From Streptomyces sp. BA2 (GTDB lineage: Bacteria > Actinomycetota > Actinomycetes > Streptomycetales > Streptomycetaceae), in assembly GCF_009769735.1 (NCBI RefSeq), contig NZ_WSRO01000002.1:4848001-4912000 (forward strand): a stretch of 64,000 nt of DNA, written 5' to 3'. Shown in pieces: positions 1 to 9,562 of this stretch. A model generated the notes under the pieces. It ran no database searches. It saw only the letters and a program-made list of their open reading frames with translations, and was not told the DNA's origin. How positions within the stretch are numbered: the stretch's first letter is position 1; each line of letters begins with the position of its first letter. A program made the translations under genes and the position numbers.

Positions 1-2030
1 TGAACGGCCGGAGCCAGATCGACTCCGCCGCCAAGCGCACCGGCTACCAGCCGGGAGCCGACGGCACTGAGGTCGGCGGCAAGTACGTCAAGAAGTTCTC
101 CAAGCTCGCCCCCGGCGCCCGCCAGGACTTCAGCATCTCCGTCCCGGTCAAGGCCCTGGACCTCGGCGCCGACGGCGTCTACCAGCTCGGCGTCTCCCTC
201 ACGGGCCGGACCGCCGCCCAGCCGTGGTCCCAGGTGCTCGGCTTCGAGCGGACCTTCCTGCCCTGGCAGCCAAGCGCCGCCGGCACGAAGACCAAGACGA
301 CCTATCTGTGGCCGCTCATCTCCACCGCGCACCTCACGGCGGAGACCGGCTCGGACGAGCAGCAGACGCCCGTCTTCACGGACGACGACCTGGCCAAGGA
401 GCTCGCCCCGGGCGGCCGCCTGGAGCAGATGCTGTCCCTGGGCCGCCAGCTCGATGTCACCTGGGTCATCGATCCCGACCTGCTGGCCTCGGTCGACGCG
501 ATGACGCGGAACTACCGAGTACAGACCGCCGACGGGAAGAGCACCACGGCGGGCAAGAACCAGGCGGTCGCCAAGGAGTGGCTCAACAAGCTCGAGCAGA
601 CCGTGAAGGACAAGAAGGTCGTCGCGCTGCCCTTCGCCGACCCCGACCTGGCCTCGCTCGCCCACAACGGCAAGGCCGTCACCGGCTACCTGGGCCAGCT
701 CAAGGACGCCACCGATGTGGGTGCGGAGGCCGTGGAGGTCATCCTCCACGTCAAGCCGCAGTCGGACTTCGCGTGGCCCGTGGACGGCGCCCTCGATCCG
801 TCGATCGTCGATGTCTCCACCTCGGCGGGCGCCCACTCGGTGATCGCCCGTAGCGACAGCCTGCGTGAGGGCGACGCGCTGCCGTACACGCCCAACGCCG
901 CCCGGCCCATCGGCGGCGGCACGACGGCCGTGGTGGCCGACGCACGCCTCTCCACGGCCTTCCAGGGCGACATGACAGGGGCCGAGAGCTCCACGCTCGC
1001 CGTGCAGGAGTTCCTCGCCCAGAGCCTGATGGTCACGCTGCAGGACCCGGACAAGCAGCGCAGCATCGTCGTCGCCCCGCAGCGCATGCCGTCCGCCAGC
1101 CAGGCCCAGTCGATGGCGAAGGCGCTGACCGCCCTCTCCGACGAGCGCTGGTCGGAGCCGCAGGGCCTGTCGACGGCGGCGAAGGCGAAGCCGGACCCGT
1201 CGGCCACGACCCAGGTGCCGTCGGCCAAGTCCTATCCGGCATCGCTGCGCAAGCAGGAGCTGCCGCAGTCGGCCTTCAAGTCCATTCAGAACACCCAGAG
1301 CAAGCTCAACCGCTTCCAGACGATCCTCAGCGAGCCCGACCGCGTCATCACGCCCTTCGGGCGGGCCATAGACCGCGAGATGTCGACGTCCTGGCGGGGC
1401 AGGGCAGCCGAGGCGGCGACATTCCGCCAGGGCGTGGAGAACTACCTGACCACGCTCATCGAGCAAGTGGCGCTGATCAAGAAGTCCGACGCGAAGCTCT
1501 CGGGGCGCAGCGCGACGATCCCGGTGACGGTGCAGAACAACCTGGTCCAGGGCGTCGACCACATGGTTCTGCGCCTGACGTCGGAGAACCCCACACGCCT
1601 GAAGATCGGTGGCAAGGCCTACTCGGAACAGGCGGTCAAGGTCGCGGGCGGCCACGCCCAGTCGGTGAAGTTCACCACCACGGCCAACGCCAACGGCCCG
1701 GTCCCGGTCTACGCCCAGCTCTACACCGAGGACGGCCAGCCGTACGGCGAACGGGTCAAGTTCGACGTGAACGTCACCGAGATCACCCTCACGGTGATGC
1801 TGGTCATCGCGGGCGGCGTGCTGCTCCTCGTGCTCGCCGGGTTCCGCATGTACACGCAGCGCAAGCGGGCCGCCCGGCAGCAGGCCGAGGAGGGCCCGGA
1901 CGACGGACCCGACGGCGAGTCCGGCCCGGAGTCGGGGGAGGACGACCCCGAGCAGCCGAGTGACCCGACACCGGACACCGCTCCGGAAAGCACCGACCCG
2001 TCGGACACGGGTGAGAGAGTGGACCGTTGA
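1..2030 (+). CDS. DUF6049-type secreted/membrane protein, C-terminal 675 residues (start outside window)
   Basis: The reading frame is open from base 3, so the gene begins upstream of the window. The visible part is a large extracytoplasmic region with no enzyme motif that I recognise. Near the C-terminus (about bases 1785-1850) there is one hydrophobic membrane segment (LTVMLVIAGGVLLLVLAGF), then a basic stop-transfer run (QRKRAARQQ) and an acidic, proline-rich cytoplasmic tail. This predicts a protein mostly outside the cell, anchored at its C-terminus. Position directly before murJ, 47 bp upstream, matches the DUF6049 proteins found beside murJ in Streptomyces. The family name comes from that context and architecture. 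A role in envelope biogenesis is inference only. Confidence 0.75.
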   Translation, partial: NGRSQIDSAAKRTGYQPGADGTEVGGKYVKKFSKLAPGARQDFSISVPVKALDLGADGVYQLGVSLTGRTAAQPWSQVLGFERTFLPWQPSAAGTKTKTTYLWPLISTAHLTAETGSDEQQTPVFTDDDLAKELAPGGRLEQMLSLGRQLDVTWVIDPDLLASVDAMTRNYRVQTADGKSTTAGKNQAVAKEWLNKLEQTVKDKKVVALPFADPDLASLAHNGKAVTGYLGQLKDATDVGAEAVEVILHVKPQSDFAWPVDGALDPSIVDVSTSAGAHSVIARSDSLREGDALPYTPNAARPIGGGTTAVVADARLSTAFQGDMTGAESSTLAVQEFLAQSLMVTLQDPDKQRSIVVAPQRMPSASQAQSMAKALTALSDERWSEPQGLSTAAKAKPDPSATTQVPSAKSYPASLRKQELPQSAFKSIQNTQSKLNRFQTILSEPDRVITPFGRAIDREMSTSWRGRAAEAATFRQGVENYLTTLIEQVALIKKSDAKLSGRSATIPVTVQNNLVQGVDHMVLRLTSENPTRLKIGGKAYSEQAVKVAGGHAQSVKFTTTANANGPVPVYAQLYTEDGQPYGERVKFDVNVTEITLTVMLVIAGGVLLLVLAGFRMYTQRKRAARQQAEEGPDDGPDGESGPESGEDDPEQPSDPTPDTAPESTDPSDTGERVDR

Positions 2031-2077
2031 GCGATGTCGTGGCCGGTGGGCCCGGGGACGATGAGGTGGGGTAATCC

Positions 2078-4330
2078 ATGAACGCGCCGTACGACGGTGA
2101 CCGTGGCCAGGGCGCGGGCGGTTCCGGTCCCCCCGAGGACGGGCAGGTGCCACCCGAGCCTGCCCCGGATGTGTACCTCCAGGACGCCTACGACCAGGAC
2201 CCCTACCGCGCACAGGACCTCGCCGCCCAGGACCCGGTGACCGAGGCGCTCTACGACCGCGCCGCGCACCCCCCGCCGCCGCCCGGCTACTACCAGGACC
2301 CTCAGCCGCTCTACGCTCAGCCGCCCTCCCCCCAGCACGCCCCGGACCCCCGCGTGTGGGCGCAGACCCCGGCCCCCGAACCCGAAGGCCCGACCCGGCA
2401 CCTCCCGTACGGCGACGACGCCCGTACGACGCAGTTCGTGGGCGTCGACGACCTGGTCACGCATTCCGGCGAGGAGCGCCACGAGCCGGACGCCTTCGCT
2501 CACCTCTTCCGGGACCAGCAGCCGGGCGGCTACCGCGAGCAGCCCGGCGGCTACCAGCAGGACGGCTACCCCCAGAGCAACGGCTACCCCCAGGGCAACG
2601 GCTACCAGCAGCCAGGCGGCTACCAGCCCCCCGAGCCTCCGATGGTGCCTGCCCCGGCGGCTCCCCCGGCCCCCGCCCCGGCCCCGAAGTCGGGCGGCGG
2701 CGGACGCGCGGCGAGCCTGCTGAAGTCGAGCGCGGTGATGGCCGCGGGCACGATGGTCTCCCGGCTCACCGGCTTCGTACGCACCATGGTGATCACTGCG
2801 GCCCTCGGCGCCGCGACACTCGGTGACGCCTGGACCGTCGCGTACACGCTCCCGACGATGATCTACATTCTGACCGTCGGTGGTGGCCTCAACTCGGTCT
2901 TCGTGCCGCAGCTGGTGCGCGCCATGAAGGACGACAAGGACGGCGGCGAGGCCTACGCCAACCGCCTGCTGACCCTCGTCATGGTCGCGCTCGGCCTCAT
3001 CGTGGCCCTGGCCGTCTTCGCGGCGCCGCTGCTGGTCAAGCTGATGTCGACCCCCATCGCGAACAACCCGCCGGCCAACAACGTCGCGGTCACCTTCGCC
3101 CGCTACTGCCTGCCCACCATCTTCTTCATGGGCGTGCACGTGGTGATGGGCCAGATCCTCAACGCCCGCGGAAAGTTCGGCGCGATGATGTGGACCCCGG
3201 TCCTCAACAACATCGTCATGATCTTCACGTTCGGCCTGTTCATCTGGGTCTACGGAACGTCCGGTGACTCGGGCATGCGGGTCGAGAACATCCCGGCGGA
3301 CGGTGTCCGTCTCCTGGGCATCGGCACCCTGCTCGGTCTGATTGTCCAGGCCCTGGCGATGATCCCGTATCTGCGCGAGACGGGCTTCCGGTTCCGGCCC
3401 CGCTTCGACTGGAAGGGCCACGGCCTCGGCAAGGCGGTCAAGCTCGCCAAGTGGACGGTGCTCTTCGTCCTCGCCAACCAGGCCGGCGTGCTCGTCGTCA
3501 CCCAGCTGGCCACCGCCGCGGGCAAGGCCTCCGGCAAGGACGGCACGGGCATCATGGCCTACTCCAACGCCCAGCTGATCTGGGGCATGCCACAGGCCAT
3601 CATCACCGTCTCCGTCATGGCGGCCATGCTGCCCCGCATCTCGCGGGCGGCCCACGACAACGACCCCGGCGCGGTCCGCGACGACATCTCACAGGGCCTG
3701 CGCACCTCCGCGGTGGCGATCGTCCCGGTCGCCTTCGCGTTCGTCGCCCTCGGCGTCCCGATGTGCACCCTGCTGTTCGCCTCCAGCGGCAGCCAGGCCG
3801 CCCAGTCCATGGGCTTCGTCCTGATGGCGTTCGGCCTGGGGCTGATCCCGTACTCGGTGCAGTACGTCATCCTGCGCGGCTTCTACGCCTACGAGGACAC
3901 CCGGACGCCCTTCTACAACACGGTCATCGTGGCCGCCGTCAACGCGGCGGCGAGCGCCCTGGCCTACGTCCTCCTGCCCGCCCAGTGGGCTGTGGTCGGC
4001 ATGGCCGCCTCGTACGGCCTCGCCTACGCGGTCGGCGTCGGTGTCGCCTGGCGCAGGCTGCGCAACCGGCTCGGCGGCGATCTGGACGGCACCCACGTCC
4101 TGCGTACGTACGCCCGGCTCGCCATGGCGTGCATCCCGGCAGCGATCCTCGGCGGCGCCGTGGGCTACGGGATCCTCAAGGCTCTGGGCGACGGCGCCGG
4201 CGGTTCCCTGATCGCCTTGGTGGCCGGTGGAATCATTCTCGGCGGCGTCTTCTTCGTGGCCGCCCGAAAGATGCGGATTGCGGAGCTCAATTCCATGGTC
4301 GGGATGGTCCGCGGCCGTCTCGGACGGTGA
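2078..4330 (+). CDS. murJ: MurJ (MviN) lipid II flippase with long N-terminal cytoplasmic extension
   Basis: MurJ moves lipid II, the peptidoglycan precursor, across the cytoplasmic membrane. The 750-residue protein has about 200 disordered residues rich in Pro, Gln, Gly and Tyr, including repeats such as NGYPQGNGYQQPGGY. A MurJ core of many membrane helices follows, opening with LLKSSAVMAAGTMVSRLTGF and containing GGGLNSVFVPQLVRA. The ATG start has an upstream GAGGTGGGG ribosome site. E. coli MurJ lacks such an extension; in actinobacteria one is common. The next gene encodes a pseudokinase that in mycobacteria is fused to the MurJ C-terminus, so the two proteins probably act together. Product confidence is high; the role of the extension is unknown. 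Confidence 0.95.
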   Translation: MNAPYDGDRGQGAGGSGPPEDGQVPPEPAPDVYLQDAYDQDPYRAQDLAAQDPVTEALYDRAAHPPPPPGYYQDPQPLYAQPPSPQHAPDPRVWAQTPAPEPEGPTRHLPYGDDARTTQFVGVDDLVTHSGEERHEPDAFAHLFRDQQPGGYREQPGGYQQDGYPQSNGYPQGNGYQQPGGYQPPEPPMVPAPAAPPAPAPAPKSGGGGRAASLLKSSAVMAAGTMVSRLTGFVRTMVITAALGAATLGDAWTVAYTLPTMIYILTVGGGLNSVFVPQLVRAMKDDKDGGEAYANRLLTLVMVALGLIVALAVFAAPLLVKLMSTPIANNPPANNVAVTFARYCLPTIFFMGVHVVMGQILNARGKFGAMMWTPVLNNIVMIFTFGLFIWVYGTSGDSGMRVENIPADGVRLLGIGTLLGLIVQALAMIPYLRETGFRFRPRFDWKGHGLGKAVKLAKWTVLFVLANQAGVLVVTQLATAAGKASGKDGTGIMAYSNAQLIWGMPQAIITVSVMAAMLPRISRAAHDNDPGAVRDDISQGLRTSAVAIVPVAFAFVALGVPMCTLLFASSGSQAAQSMGFVLMAFGLGLIPYSVQYVILRGFYAYEDTRTPFYNTVIVAAVNAAASALAYVLLPAQWAVVGMAASYGLAYAVGVGVAWRRLRNRLGGDLDGTHVLRTYARLAMACIPAAILGGAVGYGILKALGDGAGGSLIALVAGGIILGGVFFVAARKMRIAELNSMVGMVRGRLGR

Positions 4331-4448
4331 GATACAGGGGTTCGCACAACCATCACCGGCCACCGCGTGTCGTGCATAGCGCCGGACTGTGGGCACAATT
4401 GGCTTTGGCGTCTGACGAAGCGCAACGGATGGGGAGGCAGGAACGACG

Positions 4449-6158
4449 GTGGCGGAACGGAGCACAGCTGCCGTCGACGTGGCAGACAACAGCGGCGATG
4501 AGCCGCTGACCGCGAAGGCGGACGAGGCCACGGCCGACGGGGTGGCCCAGACCCGGGAGCGGGAAACGGCAGAAGAAGGCACAGCGGAGACCGAGGAGCC
4601 CACAAGCCCGGGGGCGGCATCACCCCCCGAGCTGCACAGCGGTCACAAGCTCGCCAGACGCTATCGACTCGAAGAGTGCGTCACCCGTCTGGACGGTTTC
4701 AGCAGCTGGCGTGCGGTGGACGAGAAGCTCCGCCGGGCCGTCGGCGTGCATCTCCTGCCGGCCGACCATCCGCGGGCACGATCGGTTCTGGCCGCGGCCC
4801 GCTCGTCGGCACTGCTCGGCGACCCCCGCTTCGTCCACGTCCTGGACGCGGTCGAGGAGAACGACCTCGTCTACGTGGTGCACGAGTGGCTGCCCGACGC
4901 CACGGAACTGACCGCGCTGCTCGCCGCGGGCCCTCTCGAGGCGCACGACGCGTACCAGCTCGTCACCCAGGTCGCCCAGGCCATGGCGGCCGCCCACCGC
5001 GAGGGCCTCGCCCACCTGCGGCTGACCCCGAGCGCGGTGCTGCGGACGTCCTCCGGTCAGTACCGCATCCGCGGCCTCGCCGTGAACGCGGCGCTGCGCG
5101 GCATCAACTCCGACACCCCGCAGCGCACGGACACCGAAGCGGTCGGCGCGCTCCTGTACGCCTCGCTGACCCAGCGCTGGCCGTACGAGGACGACGCGTA
5201 CGGCCTCTCAGGGCTGCCCAAGGGCGTCGGCCTGATCGCCCCCGACCAGGTGCGCGCAGGCGTGCACAGGGGCCTCTCCGAGCTCGCCATGCGCGCGCTC
5301 GTGAACGAGGGTGCGACAGCCTCCCGCCAGGAGCCGCCGTGCACGACGCCGGAGGAGCTGGTCAAGGCGATCGGTGAGATGCCGCGCATCCGCCCGCCGG
5401 AGCCCGCGTTCACCGCACCGCCCGAGTACCAGCGCACGACCTATCAGCAGGGCACGTACGGCCGTACCGCGCCCCGTCCTGGCGTCACCCAGCCGGTTCC
5501 GACCCCGCCGCCCCCGCTGCAGAGCCGCACCGGCAAGGCCCTCAAGTGGGCCGTGTCCGCACTGCTCATCGCGGCCTTGGGGCTCGGCAGCTGGCAGCTC
5601 GCGGACGCGCTGATGGACCGGGGCAACTCCGACGACCCCGGCAACGCCGACACCTCCGACGAGGGCGACAAGAACAAGCCGAAGCCCACGCGTCCGATCA
5701 AGATCACGGACGGCGCGGAGTACGTCCTCAAGGGTGGCCCGCAGGATCTTCAGGGCGTCCCCAACACGTACGACGGCGACGACTCGACGTACTGGCGGTC
5801 CAAGAGCTTCATAGAGGGCCCCAAGCTGGCCCCGTACAAGCCCGGCGTCGGTATCGTCTACGACCTCGGCGAGGAGCAGGACGTGTCGACCGCGTCGCTC
5901 GGCCTCCGCTACGGCGGCGACCACACCACGGTCGAGCTGTACGCCGCGGACTCGATGTCCTCGTCGACGCCTCCGAGCGCGATGAAGAAGATCGGCACCG
6001 TCACGACCACGGGTCAGAGCGCGAAGATCAAGGCGAAGAAGCCCGTCTCGACGCGGTACGTACTGGTCTGGCTCACCGATGTACCGCAGTCACCGCGTGA
6101 TGAGTACAGCAGCGCCGGGTACAAGCAGGCCATCACGGATGTGAAGTTCACAGGCTGA
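4449..6158 (+). CDS. Transmembrane pseudokinase (detached MurJ partner domain) with C-terminal discoidin-like domain
   Basis: Residues about 60-300 have the layout of a Ser/Thr kinase (GHKLARRYRLEE at its start) but lack catalytic residues. The HRDLKPxN loop reads HLRLTPSAV, the DFG position reads RGL, and no VAxK lysine is visible. A Pro-rich linker, one membrane helix (about 365-385, WAVSALLIAALGLGSW) and an extracellular domain resembling F5/8 type C folds (about 420-569) follow. In Mycobacterium the equivalent pseudokinase is the C-terminal part of MviN and binds FhaA when phosphorylated; here it is a separate gene 118 bp after murJ. Start is GTG preceded by GGGGAGGCAGG. It is probably a phospho-regulated scaffold linking MurJ to PknB and FhaA signalling (inference). 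Confidence 0.85.
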   Translation: MAERSTAAVDVADNSGDEPLTAKADEATADGVAQTRERETAEEGTAETEEPTSPGAASPPELHSGHKLARRYRLEECVTRLDGFSSWRAVDEKLRRAVGVHLLPADHPRARSVLAAARSSALLGDPRFVHVLDAVEENDLVYVVHEWLPDATELTALLAAGPLEAHDAYQLVTQVAQAMAAAHREGLAHLRLTPSAVLRTSSGQYRIRGLAVNAALRGINSDTPQRTDTEAVGALLYASLTQRWPYEDDAYGLSGLPKGVGLIAPDQVRAGVHRGLSELAMRALVNEGATASRQEPPCTTPEELVKAIGEMPRIRPPEPAFTAPPEYQRTTYQQGTYGRTAPRPGVTQPVPTPPPPLQSRTGKALKWAVSALLIAALGLGSWQLADALMDRGNSDDPGNADTSDEGDKNKPKPTRPIKITDGAEYVLKGGPQDLQGVPNTYDGDDSTYWRSKSFIEGPKLAPYKPGVGIVYDLGEEQDVSTASLGLRYGGDHTTVELYAADSMSSSTPPSAMKKIGTVTTTGQSAKIKAKKPVSTRYVLVWLTDVPQSPRDEYSSAGYKQAITDVKFTG

Positions 6159-6191
6159 GGCCGAGGCTCACCGGGGGAGGGGGTTCGAACG

Positions 6192-6926
6192 GTGGACGAC
6201 ACCACGCACGGCGAGATGAGCGACCAGGACCTCCTGGCCCGCCACGTGGCTGGGGACAAGGACGCCTTCGGCGAGCTCGTCCGGCGCCATCGCGACCGCC
6301 TGTGGGCCGTGGCCCTGCGCACGCTGGGCGACCGCGAGGAAGCCGCTGACGCCGTCCAGGACGCTCTGGTCTCCGCCTACCGCGCCGCCCACACCTTCCG
6401 CGGACAGTCGGCCGTCACGACGTGGCTGCACCGGATCACCGTGAACGCCTGCCTCGACCGGGCACGCAAAGCGGCGTCCCGCAAGACCTCTCCCATCGAC
6501 GACACCGACCGGCTCGAGCAGCTCCTCGAACCGCACGAGTCGGCGGCGGCCCCCGTCGAGCGCGGTGATCTGCACCGCGAGCTCGTCGAGGCGCTCGGCA
6601 CCCTGCCGCACGACCAGCGCGCCGCCCTCGTCCTCGTGGACATGCAGGGCTATCCGGTGGCTGAGGCGGCCCGCGTGCTCGAGGTACCCACCGGCACCGT
6701 GAAGAGCCGCTGCGCACGCGGAAGAGCCAGACTGCTGCCGCTGCTCACCCACCTGCGTACGGAGCCCCGTAAGCAGCGCGGAGACAGCGGCGACGACGAC
6801 GAAGGCAAGAAGTCGGACCCGGAAAGGAACCGGACGCAGGGGACATCCGTCCCACCTGCAGCGGGACCACGGGATGCGGGACCAAGCGATTCAGCTGCTG
6901 TGAAGGGCGGAGGTGGGCGAGCGTGA
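6192..6926 (+). CDS. sigM: ECF RNA polymerase sigma factor SigM
   Basis: This 244-residue sigma factor has only regions 2 and 4. Region 2 (about residues 15-85) includes DAFGELVRRHRDRLW and TWLHRITVNACLDRARK; region 4 (about 135-185) includes LPHDQRAALVLVDMQGYPVA and GTVKSRCARGRARL. The C-terminal 45 residues are polar and probably disordered. The start is GTG, preceded by GGGGGAGGGGG. Its stop overlaps the start of the downstream gene as GTGA, giving translational coupling to the anti-sigma factor. The symbol comes from the conserved sigM, anti-sigma, trxB, trxA order in actinobacteria. The target promoters cannot be read from this window. Confidence 0.9.
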   Translation: MDDTTHGEMSDQDLLARHVAGDKDAFGELVRRHRDRLWAVALRTLGDREEAADAVQDALVSAYRAAHTFRGQSAVTTWLHRITVNACLDRARKAASRKTSPIDDTDRLEQLLEPHESAAAPVERGDLHRELVEALGTLPHDQRAALVLVDMQGYPVAEAARVLEVPTGTVKSRCARGRARLLPLLTHLRTEPRKQRGDSGDDDEGKKSDPERNRTQGTSVPPAAGPRDAGPSDSAAVKGGGGRA

Positions 6927-7924
6927 CAACCACGACCGACTCGGCCGGGCACCCAGAAGTCGCTGAGATCTCCGACCTCACGGAGGGGCTGCTCACTCCG
7001 TCCCGCACCGCCGATGTGCGGCGGCATCTTGATGACTGCACGCTCTGTGCCGATGTCTACGACTCCCTGGAGGAGATCCGCGGCATGCTCGGCACGCTGC
7101 CGGGACCGCCACGGATGCCGGCCGACGTCGCCGGGCGTATCGACGCGGCACTGGCGGCGGAAGCGCTGCTGGACTCCATCGCACCCGACTCCATCGCACC
7201 CGACTCCGTCGAGATCGTGCCCGGCTCCGTCGAGTCGATCGATCCGGATCCAGCGCCACAGCCGACGGCCGCCGCGCGTGTTTCACGTGAAACAACGTCC
7301 GTCGCCGTGGAACGCCCCGCCTCCGTGGAACGCACCGAGCCCGCTGACCGGCCCGCAGGACACCCCCGCGCCTCCACGGGGCCCGGACGCAGAAGCCGCT
7401 TCAGGGGCGGCCGTCGACGCAACGTAGTACTCGGCGCCGTCTTCACAGCGGCCGCCATCGGTCTCGGTTCCTTGTTGATACAGAACGTGGGCAGCGACTC
7501 GGGCGGTAGGGGCGACACGGCTTCGGGCCACACCGACTCCGCGCACGCCTTCTCCGAAGGCACGCTCAAGGGCAAGGTGACGGACCTGCTCGCCAAGGCA
7601 CCCACCAAGGGACCCGACTCCTCCGGCAGCGACGAGCCGTCCTTCGGCGTGCGGTCCAGCCCGGAGTCCCCGAAGGACCAGAAGCTGCGCGAGGCCACGG
7701 TCGCCGTCCCGAAGTGCGTCCAGCTCGGCATCGGCGACAGGACACCGCTCGCCGCCGAAGAGGGCACCTATCAGGGGAAGGACGCCTACCTCGTCGTGGC
7801 GTCCCACGACTCCGACGCCACGAAGGTCTCCGCCTACGTCATCGACGCGACGTGCGTGGACAAGGCGTCGTCGGCCACGGCCGCGGGCAAGGTACTGCTG
7901 ACCAACTCCTACGCGCGGCCCTGA
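6923..7924 (+). CDS. Membrane-anchored zinc anti-sigma factor (cognate of SigM)
   Basis: The 333-residue protein begins with a ZAS-type anti-sigma domain with the zinc motif H-x3-C-x2-C (H35, C39, C42 in HLDDCTLC). A disordered Pro-rich linker follows, then one membrane segment (about 166-190, VVLGAVFTAAAIGLGSLLI) and an extracytoplasmic domain of about 140 residues. It should bind and silence the upstream sigma factor, to which it is coupled by a 4-bp GTGA overlap. A perfect parS site lies inside the gene and is translated as VSRET in the linker, where it can be tolerated. The inducing signal is unknown. Confidence 0.88.
   Translation: MTTTTDSAGHPEVAEISDLTEGLLTPSRTADVRRHLDDCTLCADVYDSLEEIRGMLGTLPGPPRMPADVAGRIDAALAAEALLDSIAPDSIAPDSVEIVPGSVESIDPDPAPQPTAAARVSRETTSVAVERPASVERTEPADRPAGHPRASTGPGRRSRFRGGRRRNVVLGAVFTAAAIGLGSLLIQNVGSDSGGRGDTASGHTDSAHAFSEGTLKGKVTDLLAKAPTKGPDSSGSDEPSFGVRSSPESPKDQKLREATVAVPKCVQLGIGDRTPLAAEEGTYQGKDAYLVVASHDSDATKVSAYVIDATCVDKASSATAAGKVLLTNSYARP
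7280..7293. promoter_or_regulatory. parS: parS site (perfect), inside the anti-sigma gene
   Basis: Reads GTTTCACGTGAAAC, a perfect 14-bp palindrome and the known Streptomyces ParB binding sequence. It is in frame in the host gene and encodes VSRET in the linker between the zinc domain and the membrane helix. Confidence 0.95.
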
Positions 7925-8007
7925 CCCTCTCACCACTGCGGCGGGAGACCCGGCTCAGCGTGGCATCCTGGCGTCCCTGACATGCTTCCGTGCGCTCGGA
8001 CACGTCG

Positions 8008-8033
8008 GGAATGCATGCCCCGTAGGATCCGTT
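8008..8033 (+). promoter_or_regulatory. SigR-type (oxidative/thiol stress) promoter of trxBA
   Basis: GGAAT at 8008-8012 is followed by exactly 18 bp and then GTT at 8031-8033. This matches the SigR consensus GGAAT-N18/19-GTT, and the S. coelicolor trxBA operon is an established SigR target. The element lies about 75 bp upstream of the trxB start, so transcription would begin near 8040. Confidence 0.82.
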
Positions 8034-8106
8034 GGGTGGGGTGAGAGACCTGAGACAGGCACCCGCCAGCAGTACGCAGCAGTCTCCAGAGACGAGGAAT
8101 CAAGCC

Positions 8107-9066
8107 GTGACCGACGTCCGTAACGTGATCATCATCGGCTCCGGGCCCGCCGGCTACACGGCGGCGCTCTACACCGCGCGAGCGTCGCTGAAGCCCCTGG
8201 TGTTCGAGGGCGCCGTCACCGCGGGCGGTGCGCTGATGAACACCACCGAGGTGGAGAACTTCCCCGGCTTCCAGGACGGCGTCATGGGCCCCGAGCTCAT
8301 GGACAACATGCGGGCCCAGGCCGAGCGCTTCGGCGCCGAGCTGGTGCCGGACGATGTGATCGCCGTCGACCTCAGCGGCGAGATCAAGACCGTGACGGAC
8401 ACGGCGGGCACCGTGCACCGCGCGAAGACCGTCATCGTGACGACGGGCTCCCAGCACCGCAAGCTCGGTCTGCCGAACGAGGACGCGCTCTCCGGCCGCG
8501 GCGTTTCCTGGTGCGCGACCTGTGACGGCTTCTTCTTCAAGGACCAGGACATCGCCGTGATCGGCGGCGGCGACACCGCGATGGAGGAGGCCACCTTCCT
8601 CTCCCGCTTCGCCAAGTCCGTGACGATCGTGCACCGCCGCGACAGCCTGCGTGCCTCCAAGGCGATGCAGGAGCGCGCCTTCGCCGACCCGAAGATCAGC
8701 TTCGTCTGGGACAGCGAGGTCGCCGAGATCAAGGGCGAGCAGAAGCTCTCCGGCCTGACGCTGCGCAACCTGAAGACGGGCGAGACCTCCGAGCTGCCCG
8801 TGACCGGCCTGTTCATCGCCATCGGCCACGACCCGCGCACAGAGCTCTTCAAGGGCCAGCTCACGTTGGACGACGAGGGCTACCTGACGGTCGACGCGCC
8901 CTCGACCCGGACGAACGTGCCCGGCGTCTTCGCCGCCGGTGACGTCGTCGACCACACGTACCGCCAGGCGATCACTGCGGCCGGTACCGGCTGCTCCGCC
9001 GCCCTGGACTCCGAGCGGTTCCTCGCTGCCCTCGTGGACAGCGAGACGGCCGCAGCCACCGTCTGA
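8107..9066 (+). CDS. trxB: Thioredoxin-disulfide reductase
   Basis: This NADPH-dependent flavoenzyme reduces thioredoxin. The 319-residue protein has the FAD motif GSGPAG (residues 11-16), the redox-active CATC (C136, C139), the NADPH motif [10 protein letters not shown] and the C-terminal FAD contact GVFAAGDV. I chose the GTG at 8107 because [13 protein letters not shown] is the family N-terminus and GACGAGGAATC precedes it. A longer in-frame reading from 8032 would start inside the SigR-type promoter. trxA follows after 43 bp, so the pair forms one unit giving cytosolic disulfide control under SigR. Confidence 0.96.
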   Translation: MTDVRNVIIIGSGPAGYTAALYTARASLKPLVFEGAVTAGGALMNTTEVENFPGFQDGVMGPELMDNMRAQAERFGAELVPDDVIAVDLSGEIKTVTDTAGTVHRAKTVIVTTGSQHRKLGLPNEDALSGRGVSWCATCDGFFFKDQDIAVIGGGDTAMEEATFLSRFAKSVTIVHRRDSLRASKAMQERAFADPKISFVWDSEVAEIKGEQKLSGLTLRNLKTGETSELPVTGLFIAIGHDPRTELFKGQLTLDDEGYLTVDAPSTRTNVPGVFAAGDVVDHTYRQAITAAGTGCSAALDSERFLAALVDSETAAATV

Positions 9067-9109
9067 CATCCCATCCTCCCTACCGCACCACCGAGTTAAG
9101 GAGCCCGCC

Positions 9110-9442
9110 GTGGCCGGCACTCTGAAGAACGTGACCGACGCCTCCTTCGAGGAAGACGTCCTGAAGAACGACAAGCCCGTCCTGGTGGACTTCTGGGCCG
9201 CATGGTGCGGACCGTGCCGCCAGATCGCGCCCTCCCTCGAGGCGATCGCGGCCGAGTACGGCGACAAGATCGAGATCGTCAAGCTCAACATCGACGAGAA
9301 CCCGGGCACCGCGGCCAAGTACGGCGTCATGTCCATCCCGACCCTGAACGTGTACCAGGGCGGCGAGGTGGCCAAGACGATCGTCGGCGCCAAGCCGAAG
9401 GTCGCGCTGGAGCGCGACCTCGCGGACTTCATCGCCGAGTAA
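9110..9442 (+). CDS. trxA: Thioredoxin
   Basis: A 110-residue thioredoxin, the usual length, with the active site WCGPC (C33, C36) in FWAAWCGPCRQIAPS and the cis-proline region MSIPTLNVY. It is the small dithiol carrier reduced by TrxB. The GTG start has an AAGGAG ribosome site at the standard distance. A longer in-frame reading would extend back into trxB and lacks any thioredoxin features. It ends just before a parS site and a strong hairpin terminator and converges with the acetyltransferase gene. Confidence 0.97.
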   Translation: MAGTLKNVTDASFEEDVLKNDKPVLVDFWAAWCGPCRQIAPSLEAIAAEYGDKIEIVKLNIDENPGTAAKYGVMSIPTLNVYQGGEVAKTIVGAKPKVALERDLADFIAE

Positions 9443-9470
9443 CGAGCGGCGCCGCGACAAGCGACGCGTT

Positions 9471-9484
9471 GTTTCACGTGAAAC
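9471..9484. promoter_or_regulatory. parS: parS site (perfect), intergenic after trxA
   Basis: Reads GTTTCACGTGAAAC. It sits between the trxA stop and the trxA terminator, in the gap between convergent genes, and is the only perfect copy clearly outside coding sequence. Confidence 0.95.
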
Positions 9485-9486
9485 AC

Positions 9487-9518
9487 GAATGGGCCAGCCC
9501 TCCGGGGCTGGCCCATTC
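9487..9518 (+). terminator. Terminator after trxA, also facing the acetyltransferase gene
   Basis: Perfect 14-bp stem GAATGGGCCAGCCC / GGGCTGGCCCATTC with a TCCG tetraloop. It lies between convergent genes and can serve both strands. Confidence 0.85.
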
Positions 9519-9562
9519 GCATGACTGGGGTGAGGGTGAGGCAGTGCGCGGCCCGGGGTGAG

